DNA of 64,000 nucleotides from an uncultured Aquimarina sp. GTDB taxonomy: Bacteria > Bacteroidota > Bacteroidia > Flavobacteriales > Flavobacteriaceae. The notes beneath the pieces are model-generated. The model had not been told where the DNA came from. It made no database searches and was given only the letters and a program-made list of their open reading frames with translations. Location: assembly GCF_947496855.1 (NCBI RefSeq), contig NZ_CANMED010000001.1, positions 620,001-684,000 of the forward strand. The letters are read 5' to 3'. Below are positions 17,792 to 25,931 of this stretch, piece after piece; position 1 is the first letter of the stretch; every line of letters starts with the position of its first letter. Made by a program: the position numbers and the translations under genes.

Positions 17792-17822
17792 TGGATGAAT
17801 AACAATAGTTTGTGGATGAATG
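17792..17822 (+). repeat. 31-bp direct repeat, right copy
   Basis: TGGATGAATAACAATAG then TTTGTGGATGAATG, a partner of 16761-16791 with a single base difference. The distance between the copies is about 1.03 kb, just enough for the crystallin-like gene with its terminator and upstream motif. Confidence 0.8.
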
Positions 17823-17939
17823 TATATAATTATGATACTATTTTTGTTTGAAGTTTACATTTGTCAGTATCTTATTTATATAAAATCTCATTATCAGTTA
17901 TAACTTCATCTATTAAATTTAATTAAGGCTTTAATGATA

Positions 17940-18106
17940 CCATTTTTTTAAAGGAACTTTTCGTTAGAAAACTTTTAAAATAAACTGAAGAAGTAAAAAA
18001 GCCAGCGCACCTTCTCCCACAATTTTAAAGATTCTCAATCTTCAAAATTATGTCGTACCAAAGCAAAGTGACCCTTCGATACGCTCAGGGTAATACATAA
18101 CGCAGT
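17940..18106. repeat. Left flank repeat of P4, with REP-like palindrome
   Basis: It matches 16200-16361 closely: TTCGTTAGAAAACTTTTAAA, AAAAAGCCAGCGCACC, AAGATTCTCAATCTTCAAAA, CAAAGCAAAGTGACCCTTCG, ACGCTCAGGGTAATACATAA. No gene is present. Confidence 0.65.
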
Positions 18107-18226
18107 ATATTATAGCACAAATATGTATGTTTATATAAGTAAATGGAGGATACCGCGTATTTGATATAATATCATATATAACTACGTGCCAGCGTATTAT
18201 ATCGATAAATAGTAGCTATAATTTAC
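18107..18226. repeat. Palindromic element, divergent copy P4
   Basis: The outer arms ATTATAGCACAAATAT and AGCTATAAT are kept, but the inside is different: GATATAATA and TATTATATC form a new stem, and the AAAACGGC arm is missing. It may be a decayed or alternative form of the element. It is followed by the same right flank as P1 and P2. Confidence 0.55.
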
Positions 18227-18656
18227 TCACGGCAATAATATTTTATTGGAGTTCGTGATTGCTTCGCAGTTGCCGTTATGTACATAATATTTATCCACTG
18301 GGCTGCCAACCACTTTCTTTACACATAATTCTCCAACCGAAATAGCTAACACTTGCCCTGAGCTTGTTGAAGGGCCAAAAAAAGCAAAACTTTTAGGTAT
18401 CTTATAAATCATTTATTTGATAAAACATACGTGAAAAAAGTTTTTACGCGATTTTTCGCGAGGTTAATATTGTTTTAGATGAGCTCAAGATTGCTATCGC
18501 AGTTCTCGTGAAGTTATCGCAAGAGTATTTTTAGCGTTTTTATTTTATAATACAGATATTATTATCCAGCCGCATCATCTCGATAGCTCGCATGTTTAAG
18601 CCAAAGTTTTCTGAGGCCGTTTTTAAACTTTCAGGTCCTATTTTACATAATATTAT
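18227..18656. repeat. Non-coding right flank of P4
   Basis: No gene is seen. It carries a reverse REP (CCCTGAGCTTGTTGAAGGG near 18356), CAAAACTTTTAGG, CGTGAAAAAAGTTTTTACGCG as after P2, CCAGCCGCATCATC as after P3 and P5, then CCAAAGTTTTCTGAGGCCG and CTATTTTACATAATATTA as at 9505-9578. The 61-codon minus-strand frame at 18227-18412 lies wholly in repeat. Confidence 0.65.
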
Positions 18657-18702
18657 TCGATTAAGCTTTTAATCCAATAATCATACTTTCTAAACAAATT
18701 AT

Positions 18703-18722
18703 ATGTCACAATTTTGTGACAT
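18703..18722. promoter_or_regulatory. TetR-type operator palindrome upstream of the regulator gene
   Basis: ATGTCACAATTTTGTGACAT has perfect 9-base arms around TT. It overlaps the TTG of a -33 element whose -7 box (TACTTTTG, 18736-18743) lies 19 bases downstream, so binding here would block transcription. A 17/20 match occurs at 19325-19344. Autorepression by the TetR protein is the natural reading. Confidence 0.72.
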
Positions 18723-18735
18723 AATAAAAATAAAT

Positions 18736-18743
18736 TACTTTTG
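18736..18743 (+). promoter_or_regulatory. Bacteroidota -7 box of the TetR gene
   Basis: TACTTTTG fits TAnnTTTG, with TTG at 18714-18716 in the -33 position (19-base spacing). The ATG at 18751 follows after only seven bases, so the transcript would be leaderless or nearly so. Confidence 0.6.
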
Positions 18744-18750
18744 TCTTGAT

Positions 18751-19308
18751 ATGATTATTAAAACTAAATCACGAATAATAGAATCTGCCATTGAAGTATT
18801 TAATGCTAATTACTCTGCCCCACTCCAGAAAGTAGCAGATAATGCCAATATAACAAGAAGAACATTACATCGATATTTTAAAGACCGAAATGAGCTAGTA
18901 GCTGTTTGTGAGCGAGAAATGGAAATTAGTTGTAAAAAGGCTATGATTAATGCTATTGATAGTTCAAATGAACCTTTGGTTCAATTAAAAAATATGTTAA
19001 TTGCTGGAATTAATTGTGGTTCAAAATATTCTTTTTTTTATAAACTACACAAAGGAGAAAGCCATAATCATAATAAAAATAATAAGGACTGTGCTGATTA
19101 CGACTATATTTATCAAAATTTCACTCAAATTATACGCGATTTACAAGAACAGAATATTATTAGTAGACAGATGACTATAGGTTGGATTCAAAATCTCCAT
19201 GCTGGTATCATAATCAGTTCAGTAAGCTCAGATCTTAACAATAAAGAGACAAAATTACAGATTAAAGAATTTGCTTGGAAATCTTTTATCAAAGGTATTA
19301 GTCCTTAA
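18751..19308 (+). CDS. TetR family transcriptional regulator
   Basis: The protein has 185 residues from ATG 18751. The N-terminus TKSRIIESAIEVFNANYSAPLQKVADNANITRRTLHRYFKDRNELV is the TetR helix-turn-helix; the C-terminal ligand domain is variable and unrecognised. An upstream ATG at 18703 lies inside the operator palindrome and ahead of the promoter box, so it is not the start. It is followed by a 60-residue protein and a flavoprotein gene in the same direction; the repeated operator suggests that it controls them as well as itself. Confidence 0.85.
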   Translation: MIIKTKSRIIESAIEVFNANYSAPLQKVADNANITRRTLHRYFKDRNELVAVCEREMEISCKKAMINAIDSSNEPLVQLKNMLIAGINCGSKYSFFYKLHKGESHNHNKNNKDCADYDYIYQNFTQIIRDLQEQNIISRQMTIGWIQNLHAGIIISSVSSDLNNKETKLQIKEFAWKSFIKGISP

Positions 19309-19324
19309 AAAAATTTAAACTTGA

Positions 19325-19344
19325 GTGTCTCAATTTAGTGACAT
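19325..19344. promoter_or_regulatory. Second TetR-type operator
   Basis: GTGTCTCAATTTAGTGACAT matches the operator at 18703 at 17 of 20 positions. It lies 26 bases before the start of the small gene at 19371 and after the stop of the regulator gene, where it could control the downstream genes. Confidence 0.6.
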
Positions 19345-19370
19345 TTAACTAAAAATAATAAAGAAAAAAT

Positions 19371-19553
19371 ATGGTACTTATAGAAAAAGAGACGTATAAG
19401 ATTAACTTAACAGATTTAGAATATCTCAAAATTCAAATAATAAACTCAGACTATACAGTAGCAATTACAGATTCTGATGGTCATGAAATATTGAAAGGTT
19501 ATGGTAGTTCAATAGAAGACGCTATCAATGATTTACATCATAATCTAATTTAA
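19371..19553 (+). CDS. Small protein of unknown function between TetR and flavoprotein genes
   Basis: The protein has 60 residues with no signal or membrane segment. The pattern (YKINLTDLEYLKIQIINSDYTVAITDSDGHEILKGYGSSIEDAINDL) looks like a small alpha/beta fold: a strand pair, a GYG turn and a final amphipathic helix. I do not recognise the family. A TetR-type operator 26 bases upstream and a gene in the same direction downstream support it as a real regulated gene. Confidence 0.6.
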   Translation: MVLIEKETYKINLTDLEYLKIQIINSDYTVAITDSDGHEILKGYGSSIEDAINDLHHNLI

Positions 19554-19655
19554 CTAAAATCACTAAACGAAGACGATTTATAAAACAAAGCCTATATACA
19601 TCGATTATATTAACCTTTCCTACTCCCATTATTGGCTTTAAATACATCTAAAGAT

Positions 19656-20567
19656 ATGAATGAATACAAACAATTTGACGTAATTATTATAGGTGGAAGC
19701 TATGCTGGATTATCCGCCGCTTTAGGTTTAGGGCGAGCTTTGAGAAAGGTGCTTGTTATCGACAACGGTAAGCCTTGTAATCGGCAAACACCAAATTCAC
19801 ATAATTTTCTAACTCATGATGGTAAAAAACCTTCTGAAATAAATCAATTAGCAAAAAAAGAACTTGAAAATTATGAAACTGTTTCATTTTATGATGGACT
19901 AGTAAATTATGGTGCTAAAACTGATAAAGGTTTTATAATAAAGACAAAAAGCGATAGGACTTTTGATACCAAAAAGCTAGTATTTGCTACAGGCATAAAG
20001 GATATAATGCCTGATATCAATGGGTTTAAAGAAAGCTGGGGAATTTCTATAATCCATTGCCCATATTGTCATGGCTATGAAGTAAGAAACAAAAAAACAG
20101 GAATTTTTGGAAATGGCGAGTATGGTTTTGAGTTTTCAAAACTTATAAATAACTGGACAGAGGACTTAACGCTGTATACCGATGGGACATCTGAATTGAC
20201 ATCAGACCAAACCAAACAATTATCTAATCATAACATCCAAATTGTAGAGAAAGATATTACAAGTTTTAACCAAAACAATGGGTATATTAATCATATTCTT
20301 TTCAAAGATGGAACAATCTCTAAACTTGAAGCATTATATGCCAAAGCACCGTTTATTCAAAACTCAGAAATTCCAAAACAACTGGGATGTGAAATCAATG
20401 AAATGGGATATATAACAATCGATAACTTTCAAAAAACTACAGTCCCTGGCGTTTACGCTTGTGGTGACAATACCTCTTTTATGCGTTCAGTAGCTAATGC
20501 CGTGTCAATGGGTACTACAACAGCAGGTATATTAAATAAAGAACTTATTGATGAAGAATGGAATTGA
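19656..20567 (+). CDS. Thioredoxin reductase-like NAD(P)/FAD oxidoreductase
   Basis: The protein has 303 residues from ATG 19656 (a TTG at 19632 would extend it by eight). FAD-binding GGSYAGLSAALGLGR, second ATG motif LVFATGIKD, an active-site-like CPYCHGYE (CxxC) in the middle domain, and the C-terminal GVYACGDN FAD motif follow the order of thioredoxin reductases. The NADPH-binding Rossmann motif is weak (GIFGNGEYGFEF). Proteins of this type often reduce small disulfide or xenobiotic substrates. The TetR gene upstream with its operators suggests induction by a chemical stress. Confidence 0.85.
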   Translation: MNEYKQFDVIIIGGSYAGLSAALGLGRALRKVLVIDNGKPCNRQTPNSHNFLTHDGKKPSEINQLAKKELENYETVSFYDGLVNYGAKTDKGFIIKTKSDRTFDTKKLVFATGIKDIMPDINGFKESWGISIIHCPYCHGYEVRNKKTGIFGNGEYGFEFSKLINNWTEDLTLYTDGTSELTSDQTKQLSNHNIQIVEKDITSFNQNNGYINHILFKDGTISKLEALYAKAPFIQNSEIPKQLGCEINEMGYITIDNFQKTTVPGVYACGDNTSFMRSVANAVSMGTTTAGILNKELIDEEWN

Positions 20568-20600
20568 AAATTAATTTATATAATTGCAATTAGTGTTACA

Positions 20601-20680
20601 ATCCCATTCCATAAACATTCCCACTTCACTCCTATCGTCGCTTCAACAAGCTTAGGGTAATACATAACGCAAGTACATTT
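20601..20680. repeat. Left flank repeat, broken before the palindromic core
   Basis: CCCATTCCATAAACATTCCCACTT, CTCCTATCGTCGCTTC and GGGTAATACATAACGCAAGTACATT match the flank of P2 up to the last base before ATAG. Instead of the palindromic core, DUF262-like coding text begins. This fixes one edge of the repeat. Confidence 0.65.
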
Positions 20681-20806
20681 CCAGACAAGATTTCTTTGAA
20701 AATCTGGACTAGTAACTAAAGCTCCAGAATTTATTTTATTATAGATATCAATTAACTTAACACTGTTTGATGCTATACTCGACCATATTCTATTTGATAT
20801 TTTTCT
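20681..20806 (-). pseudogene. DUF262/GmrS-like restriction protein fragment
   Basis: The minus strand encodes about 42 residues with NRIWSSIASNSVKLIDIY and SGALVTSPDFQRNLVW. The latter is the N-terminal ParB/Srx-like signature (PDFQR.LVW) of DUF262 proteins, the nuclease-associated half of GmrSD-type restriction enzymes. It has no start codon and breaks off exactly at the repeat flank at 20680. It is a dead fragment of a probable phage-defence gene. Confidence 0.72.
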
Positions 20807-20907
20807 TTAAATTTTCAATACATGATTTAAACTGTTTTATTATGAGTTTTATATATTCTCAAACTTTTATTTTTTTAACTTGCAATATTAAATTTGAATA
20901 GTATTTG

Positions 20908-21027
20908 GATCAAGAGAATATTATATCAGTATTCGACCAATATATAAAAGCAAATAATACACAAAACGCTATTTTAATAAATGGTGGTTGGGGAACAGGA
21001 AAAACCTTTTTTTAGAAGGAAGCACTA
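20908..21027 (+). pseudogene. KAP-family P-loop NTPase fragment
   Basis: The frame DQENIISVFDQYIKANN, AILINGGWGTGKTFF then a stop (TAG) and KEAL is the beginning of a KAP NTPase, with Walker A GGWGTGKT. KAP proteins are predicted membrane-associated NTPases often found in defence islands. The in-frame stop and the missing remainder show that it is dead. Confidence 0.7.
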
Positions 21028-21115
21028 GTCTAGTACCTAACCCTTCTGGTAGTATAAGGGGTAATGAAAAAATTATTACATATAATGGTTCTTGGACTTC
21101 AAAAGTTGGACAATA
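21017..21115 (+). pseudogene. C-terminal fragment of an unknown protein, possibly a polymorphic toxin
   Basis: After the KAP break, another frame reads SLVPNPSGSIRGNEKIITYN then GSWTSKVGQ and a stop. It has no start of its own. It lies 28 bases before the Imm11-like immunity gene, the place where the toxin C-terminus would be in a polymorphic toxin locus. The link is inferred from position only. Confidence 0.35.
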
Positions 21116-21143
21116 ATTAAAGGGTTTTACAGAGTAAATAGAT

Positions 21144-21767
21144 ATGAAAAGTTATGATGATATATATTACTTAGTTTTTGAAATCGAAAATGAAGCGACT
21201 CTTCATTTAGAAGCGTTTCAAAAAAGTGAAAATAGAGACCCTGGACATGTATTCTTAACGTTAGGGCAGGAACCTTTGTTTTTCAACAATTCTTATAAAG
21301 ATGAAGATTTGGCCGCAGGTATTAATAAGCCTTTATTAAAATCGCATATGAATATGAACGACTTGATAGTTGAGGACTCTATTAGAGAAAAACTCAAGAG
21401 TTATGATATTACGGGTGTACAGATGTACCCTTCCGTTATTGTTGATGATAAAGGAGTGTTCAATGAAAACTATTGGTACATCAATATTTATGGGCGACTT
21501 AACTGCCTTGATTTTGATAAGTGTAGAATCCGTCGCTACTCCCCTTCAGATACTCACCATAAAGTGAAAGAATATGCTTTATCTAGCCAGGTTTTGGATG
21601 GAATTCCTGAGGGCCAAAGATTAATATTTAAACCTGAAAAAACAGATATGGGGTATGTATTTGTTCATGAAAAAATAGTGAAGATTTTTCGTGATGAGGG
21701 AGTGAAGAACTTACAATTTATAAAAGTGTCTGAGTACAAGTCTGGCATGGAGTTTACTTCGCTTTAA
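21144..21767 (+). CDS. Imm11/DUF1629-like immunity protein
   Basis: The protein has 207 residues, soluble, no signal. The general layout agrees with the Imm11 (DUF1629) family: an N-terminal YYLVFEIENEATLHLE strand pair, a central WYINIYGRLNCLDFDKCRIRRY segment (family pattern: name/strand then N-x-x-D-x-D-x-S), and GMEFTSL at the end, where the family has a conserved Gly and Phe. Imm11 proteins neutralise toxins secreted by neighbouring cells. No intact toxin gene is adjacent; only a short C-terminal fragment lies upstream, so this is probably an orphan immunity gene. Confidence 0.5.
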   Translation: MKSYDDIYYLVFEIENEATLHLEAFQKSENRDPGHVFLTLGQEPLFFNNSYKDEDLAAGINKPLLKSHMNMNDLIVEDSIREKLKSYDITGVQMYPSVIVDDKGVFNENYWYINIYGRLNCLDFDKCRIRRYSPSDTHHKVKEYALSSQVLDGIPEGQRLIFKPEKTDMGYVFVHEKIVKIFRDEGVKNLQFIKVSEYKSGMEFTSL

Positions 21768-22370
21768 ATTTTCAATAGTTCGTTTTGAATTTGCAATAGG
21801 TAGAGAATTCAATTTGGCTGTAACTCGATAGAGTATCGATAATGATACCCTTGGCTATGAAGATGAATGCATAATAATGTTAATATAATAAGTAGTACTT
21901 GAGTAAATACCTAAAGCGCCGACGTTATTTTTCAGAATTATTGTTTAAAATATCCTGAAATTGCTGAAACTTCGCCAGTATTACTATCATTTATTTATTC
22001 CTGTTTAGTTAAGCGTGTAAATTTTTATATCAGAATTATAATCAAGAGAGAGTTTAAATATACAAAATGTTAGTACTTAATATATTATGTGAAACTACAT
22101 TGGAATAGATAAAATATGTCATTCCACACACATTCCACTTCTCTCCTGCCCATTCGACAAGCTCAGGGAACACGTCGGCTCGCATAATAAGTGTTCCATT
22201 ACCTTTTTTTAAGGGAACTTTTCGTTAGAAAACTTTTAAAATAAACTGTAGAGGTAATAAAGCTAGCGCACCATCCCGCTCCTACTTCAAAAGGTCTACC
22301 AGACCTTCCTCATTCGGCCGTCAAAGCAAAGTGACCCTTCGACACGCTCAGGGTAATACATAATACAGAA
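21768..22370. other. Gene-free stretch ending in left flank repeat of P5
   Basis: From 21768 to about 22110 nothing is recognised. From 22112 the left flank repeat runs (CATTCCACACACATTCC, TTCGACAAGCTCAGGGAAC, GTTCCATTACCTTTTTT, TTCGTTAGAAAACTTTTAAA, CAAAGCAAAGTGACCC, CTCAGGGTAATACATAAT). Two REP-like palindromes occur in it, near 22151 and 22338. Confidence 0.6.
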
Positions 22371-22588
22371 CATTATAGTACAAATATGTTTATATAAGTA
22401 AAACGGCGAATAGAACTTTTTCGGTTCTATTTTACATAGATGCAGATATAGTGCCTTTAGGTCTATATCGTCAGACAAATCGACTTTAGGAGATTCACGA
22501 AATCCACTATATCAAATATAAACCAGTGAGTAATTATGTAACAGCCGTTTTACGACCTGAATTTGATTTGTATTCGTAAGCTATAATG
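22371..22588. repeat. Multi-stem palindromic element, copy P5 (long form)
   Basis: This is the best-preserved long copy (218 bases): CATTATAG and CTATAATG ends, AAAACGGC/GCCGTTTT, AATAGAAC/GTTCTATT, GATATAG/CTATATC, and the insert of about 57 bases also present in P3. It closes the accessory region; the next gene, at 22635, belongs to ordinary metabolism. Confidence 0.82.
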
Positions 22589-22634
22589 CCCCAGCCACAT
22601 CATCCCGCAGCTTTTTAAAATTGATTTTTTGGAG

Positions 22635-24623
22635 TTATTGTTTAACAAATGCAGGTATAATGATTTCAGAAATTTGAGTCATTATTTGATCTTCTCCATC
22701 ATGGCCAGAAATTACGATTGTTAGATCAAGTTCTTCTACCACTATTATACGTTGTCCTCCGCCTCCCCAAGCAAATGTGGTATCATAACTTTTATGACCT
22801 ACTTTTACGAGTGTTTGATACCAAAAATAACCGTAACGATAGTCTTTAGGCATCCAATCCTGAGTAGGTTTTACTATTCCACTGGTGGCTTTGGCAAGAT
22901 ATTCTGCAGAAATAAGCTGCTCGCCATTTAATTTACCTTTACTGAGAACCAAATTACCCAATTTGATCATATCACGAGACATAATACTTACACGCCACCC
23001 TGCTTCTGGCAAACCACTAATATGAGTTGACCATTTATAATTGATTATACCGAGTTTGTCAAGTAGCTCAGTTTTAATAAAATCCTCAGCCGAACCAGGT
23101 ACGACTGCGTCAATAACGGTCATCACTAACATTGGATTAAAATTACCATACAAATAGGTCTGAGACTCTGAGGTTATAGCCTCACTTTGCTCAAGCAGCG
23201 TCTGAACAAGCCCTTGGCCTTTTAATCGCACTGAATCATTCTCTATTTCTTTCCATTCATCGCTATCTATAGTCAATCCTCCATGCATGGTTAATGCCAT
23301 ATGAAGTGTGATTTTTTCGGCTCCTTTGGTTATTTTTTCAGGATCAATATCTTTTAGAAAATTAATTAATGGTTTGTTTAGATCTTCTATGGATAGATAC
23401 CCCATTTGAATAGCTCTTCCTAAAACCAAACTAGTATACGCTTTTACGGCTGATGCTTGTCCATGAGGCAAGTTGATCCGCCCTTTTTTATAATAGGATT
23501 CAAAAACTAATTTATTTTTGTGAGAAATGAGTACCGCATCATAGTTTCCATGTTTACCATCAAAAATCTCTTGAGAAAGTTTAAGGATAGAATTTCGATC
23601 AGTATTATTCACAGATAATGTATCAACAGCTATTCCATCTTTTCTGTCCTCTGGACGTGTATTAATAAATGGATTATTGAGTTGTGGAATATCCCAGAAT
23701 GATACTTCATAGTTATCACTTGAAACGTGATTCATCAAGGATGATAACCAAGCGACACTGCGAACTGCTGTCGCAGGGAATGCAGTTCCATGATTACCAT
23801 CAATGACTTCTTTTAATACGGACAACCCACCATCTCTTCTGTCTTTTAATAATTTAACAAACTCCTCGATAGGTTGGACCATCTCTTCTTCTAATGAGCC
23901 ATATGAAATGAAAACATTAGCATTAAGACTCGAATTTCTATTTGACGCATCAAAAGGGCCAAATTTCGTATTAAGTTCAGATAAATAGGCAACTTCATTT
24001 TTGATCGATGGACTGCCCAAAATATAATTAGTAAAGGTATCGGGTTGAGACAGTAGAATATAAGCTCCAAATTCTCCACTCATTGAATAACCGAAATACG
24101 TACGACTGTTTGGGTCTGTTCGATAGGTTTTATCAACATATTTAATGACATCATTACGAATAAAATCTAAATGTTTATTGGCTTGTCCAAATTGATATTT
24201 TGTTTGAATATCAGGCTTATTTGATTTCCTAAAACTGTAATCTCGATACCGACTAACATGGGTTCCTACTTCTTTTTTTAGGGCTGAGTTTATATCTAAT
24301 TGCCAGGAAATTCCGACTAGAATAACATCTTCTAGCATGTATTCTGTGGCCCCAGATAGCATTTCGAGATGCCACATAGCATCTGTATAATAAAGAACAG
24401 GATAGGTTTTATTATTATTCTCAGAATAATCTTCGGGTAACTCTATATACAATTCATAATTTCTTTCTGTCTGAGTATCTTTTATGGGTACTACCTGAAT
24501 TTGTGGTACTACTAAAGAAGCCCCTTTCACTATTTGAGAATTTCCATTTGCATTATTTTTTTGCGCAAAAATTGCTTGTATCGAAATGACGCATAATAAT
24601 ATTAATAACTTCGTTGTATTCAT
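22635..24623 (-). CDS. Esterase-like domain fused to beta-lactamase-like serine hydrolase
   Basis: The protein has 662 residues with signal peptide 1-20. Residues about 50-300 form an alpha/beta-hydrolase of the esterase D/IroE type: RNYELYIELPEDY, nucleophile elbow FGYSMSGEFG (Ser180), and NHGT (His278). Residues about 330-660 are a class C beta-lactamase/penicillin-binding-like domain with S391-A-V-K394, YGN (YLYGNFNP) and a late WGGGGQ in place of the usual HxG. Both catalytic sites look intact. It likely acts in the periplasm on esters or peptidoglycan-related substrates. It precedes a second beta-lactamase-like gene and a LytS/LytTR system. Confidence 0.83.
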   Translation of the reverse strand: MNTTKLLILLCVISIQAIFAQKNNANGNSQIVKGASLVVPQIQVVPIKDTQTERNYELYIELPEDYSENNNKTYPVLYYTDAMWHLEMLSGATEYMLEDVILVGISWQLDINSALKKEVGTHVSRYRDYSFRKSNKPDIQTKYQFGQANKHLDFIRNDVIKYVDKTYRTDPNSRTYFGYSMSGEFGAYILLSQPDTFTNYILGSPSIKNEVAYLSELNTKFGPFDASNRNSSLNANVFISYGSLEEEMVQPIEEFVKLLKDRRDGGLSVLKEVIDGNHGTAFPATAVRSVAWLSSLMNHVSSDNYEVSFWDIPQLNNPFINTRPEDRKDGIAVDTLSVNNTDRNSILKLSQEIFDGKHGNYDAVLISHKNKLVFESYYKKGRINLPHGQASAVKAYTSLVLGRAIQMGYLSIEDLNKPLINFLKDIDPEKITKGAEKITLHMALTMHGGLTIDSDEWKEIENDSVRLKGQGLVQTLLEQSEAITSESQTYLYGNFNPMLVMTVIDAVVPGSAEDFIKTELLDKLGIINYKWSTHISGLPEAGWRVSIMSRDMIKLGNLVLSKGKLNGEQLISAEYLAKATSGIVKPTQDWMPKDYRYGYFWYQTLVKVGHKSYDTTFAWGGGGQRIIVVEELDLTIVISGHDGEDQIMTQISEIIIPAFVKQ

Positions 24624-24686
24624 GTTTCTTCTTTTAATAATTTACTAAAGCTCGAATAGTTGATGCACTATCTTTTATATTTTATT

Positions 24687-25931
24687 TTATTCAAGGTCAA
24701 ACAGTCCAGATTTGGAAAGCTGTCGCGAAATGACATCCAGTTGATTCCTTTGGCGATCAGTATTTGATGTTCCGTAAAATGCAATGACCAAATCTTTAGA
24801 AGGAGATACGTAAAGACCTTGTCCTCCATGTGCACCTTTATAAAAATCGCCATCATCGTATACTGCACCCCATTGATAACTGCTGTATATTATTTCATCG
24901 GAATGCCGTGACTTCATTTTGAGATTCGGATTTACATCTCGGATTTTAGATAAGTGTGCATCAGAAATTATTGGATTTGCGCTCTTTCTACCACTAGGCG
25001 TAAAAGCAAGACCAAACCTAGCAAGATCTCTCAGCGTTGTCGACATACCATCGGCATATGAAATAGAAGTCCCATTAGTATTGATTCCTAAAAGAGCACT
25101 AGATTCTGCTCCTATCTTTTTCCATATTTGCTGTTCTACAAAATCGTGAAAAGTAAGACCACTAATTTTTTCGACTAATAAGGTTAATACCATAGCATCG
25201 GCATTGCTAAATTGATACTCCGTGCCAGAAGGTTTGGTTGATTTTGCGGTAGCTAAATCTTTAATTGGATCAAAACTTACCTCATAGGTCTCCAATGGGA
25301 CACGATCAATTCCGGAGCTCATAGAAAGAATATCGATTACTGGAACTCCTTCCCAGCCTGAACCTTTAAGGGCATCAAAGTAGTAATCAATAGGTTGGTT
25401 AGTATCGATTAAGTTGCTATCCTCTAAAATTGCTATTGAAGTACTCACAAAAACTTGAGTTATTAACATATTTATATGTAGATCAGTTGGAAACATTCTC
25501 GGATAACCTTCAAAAACGATTTTGCCTTTATGAATTATAATTAACCCATTTACTTCTACTTGCTGTACATAGTCATTTAATGATAGTCCTCCTCCTTTTT
25601 TTAAATCTTTTGATGTATTAAAATTTTTTACATCATCTCTTGGTGTTTCTGTAAGAATTTTTGGAGTATCTGACCTAAGTATCCGCGAGTGTTCTTTTAT
25701 TTCGGAGAAGTTTAAATAATAATATCGTTCCAGATCGCCATATTCTGTCCAATTACCTCCTTCATAAATGCGTTTATGGAATCCATAAATTTCTTCTTTC
25801 GTAAATCCGGAATAATTATATGTTTCATATTTTGGACGGATAGTGCTTAAGGTATCAGCTTCTTTTTTTGACTCGTTTTTACAAGCAAGAAAAAGAAGAA
25901 TTAAGAATAGTAGTCCTGTTATGTTTTTCAT
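24687..25931 (-). CDS. Beta-lactamase-fold lipoprotein, probably non-catalytic
   Basis: The protein has 414 residues. The lipoprotein signal ends LLFLAC (Cys17). The fold is clear: GLIIIHKGKIVFEGY, IDILSMSSGIDR, AHGGQGLYVSPSKDLVIAFYG. However, the SxxK box reads LITQ (156-159), and where the YxN box is expected the text is FSN (241-243), so Ser, Lys and Tyr all appear to be missing, while HGG is kept. It may be a binding or sensing protein rather than an enzyme. It is divergent from the histidine kinase gene at 26131, with about 200 bases between them. Confidence 0.78.
   Translation of the reverse strand: MKNITGLLFLILLFLACKNESKKEADTLSTIRPKYETYNYSGFTKEEIYGFHKRIYEGGNWTEYGDLERYYYLNFSEIKEHSRILRSDTPKILTETPRDDVKNFNTSKDLKKGGGLSLNDYVQQVEVNGLIIIHKGKIVFEGYPRMFPTDLHINMLITQVFVSTSIAILEDSNLIDTNQPIDYYFDALKGSGWEGVPVIDILSMSSGIDRVPLETYEVSFDPIKDLATAKSTKPSGTEYQFSNADAMVLTLLVEKISGLTFHDFVEQQIWKKIGAESSALLGINTNGTSISYADGMSTTLRDLARFGLAFTPSGRKSANPIISDAHLSKIRDVNPNLKMKSRHSDEIIYSSYQWGAVYDDGDFYKGAHGGQGLYVSPSKDLVIAFYGTSNTDRQRNQLDVISRQLSKSGLFDLE

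Noticed and set aside
18227..18412. 61-codon minus-strand frame
   Set aside because: Wholly within the right flank repeat and a REP palindrome.
22296..22478. 60-codon minus-strand frame
   Set aside because: It lies across the left flank and the palindromic core of P5 and is not open in P3.
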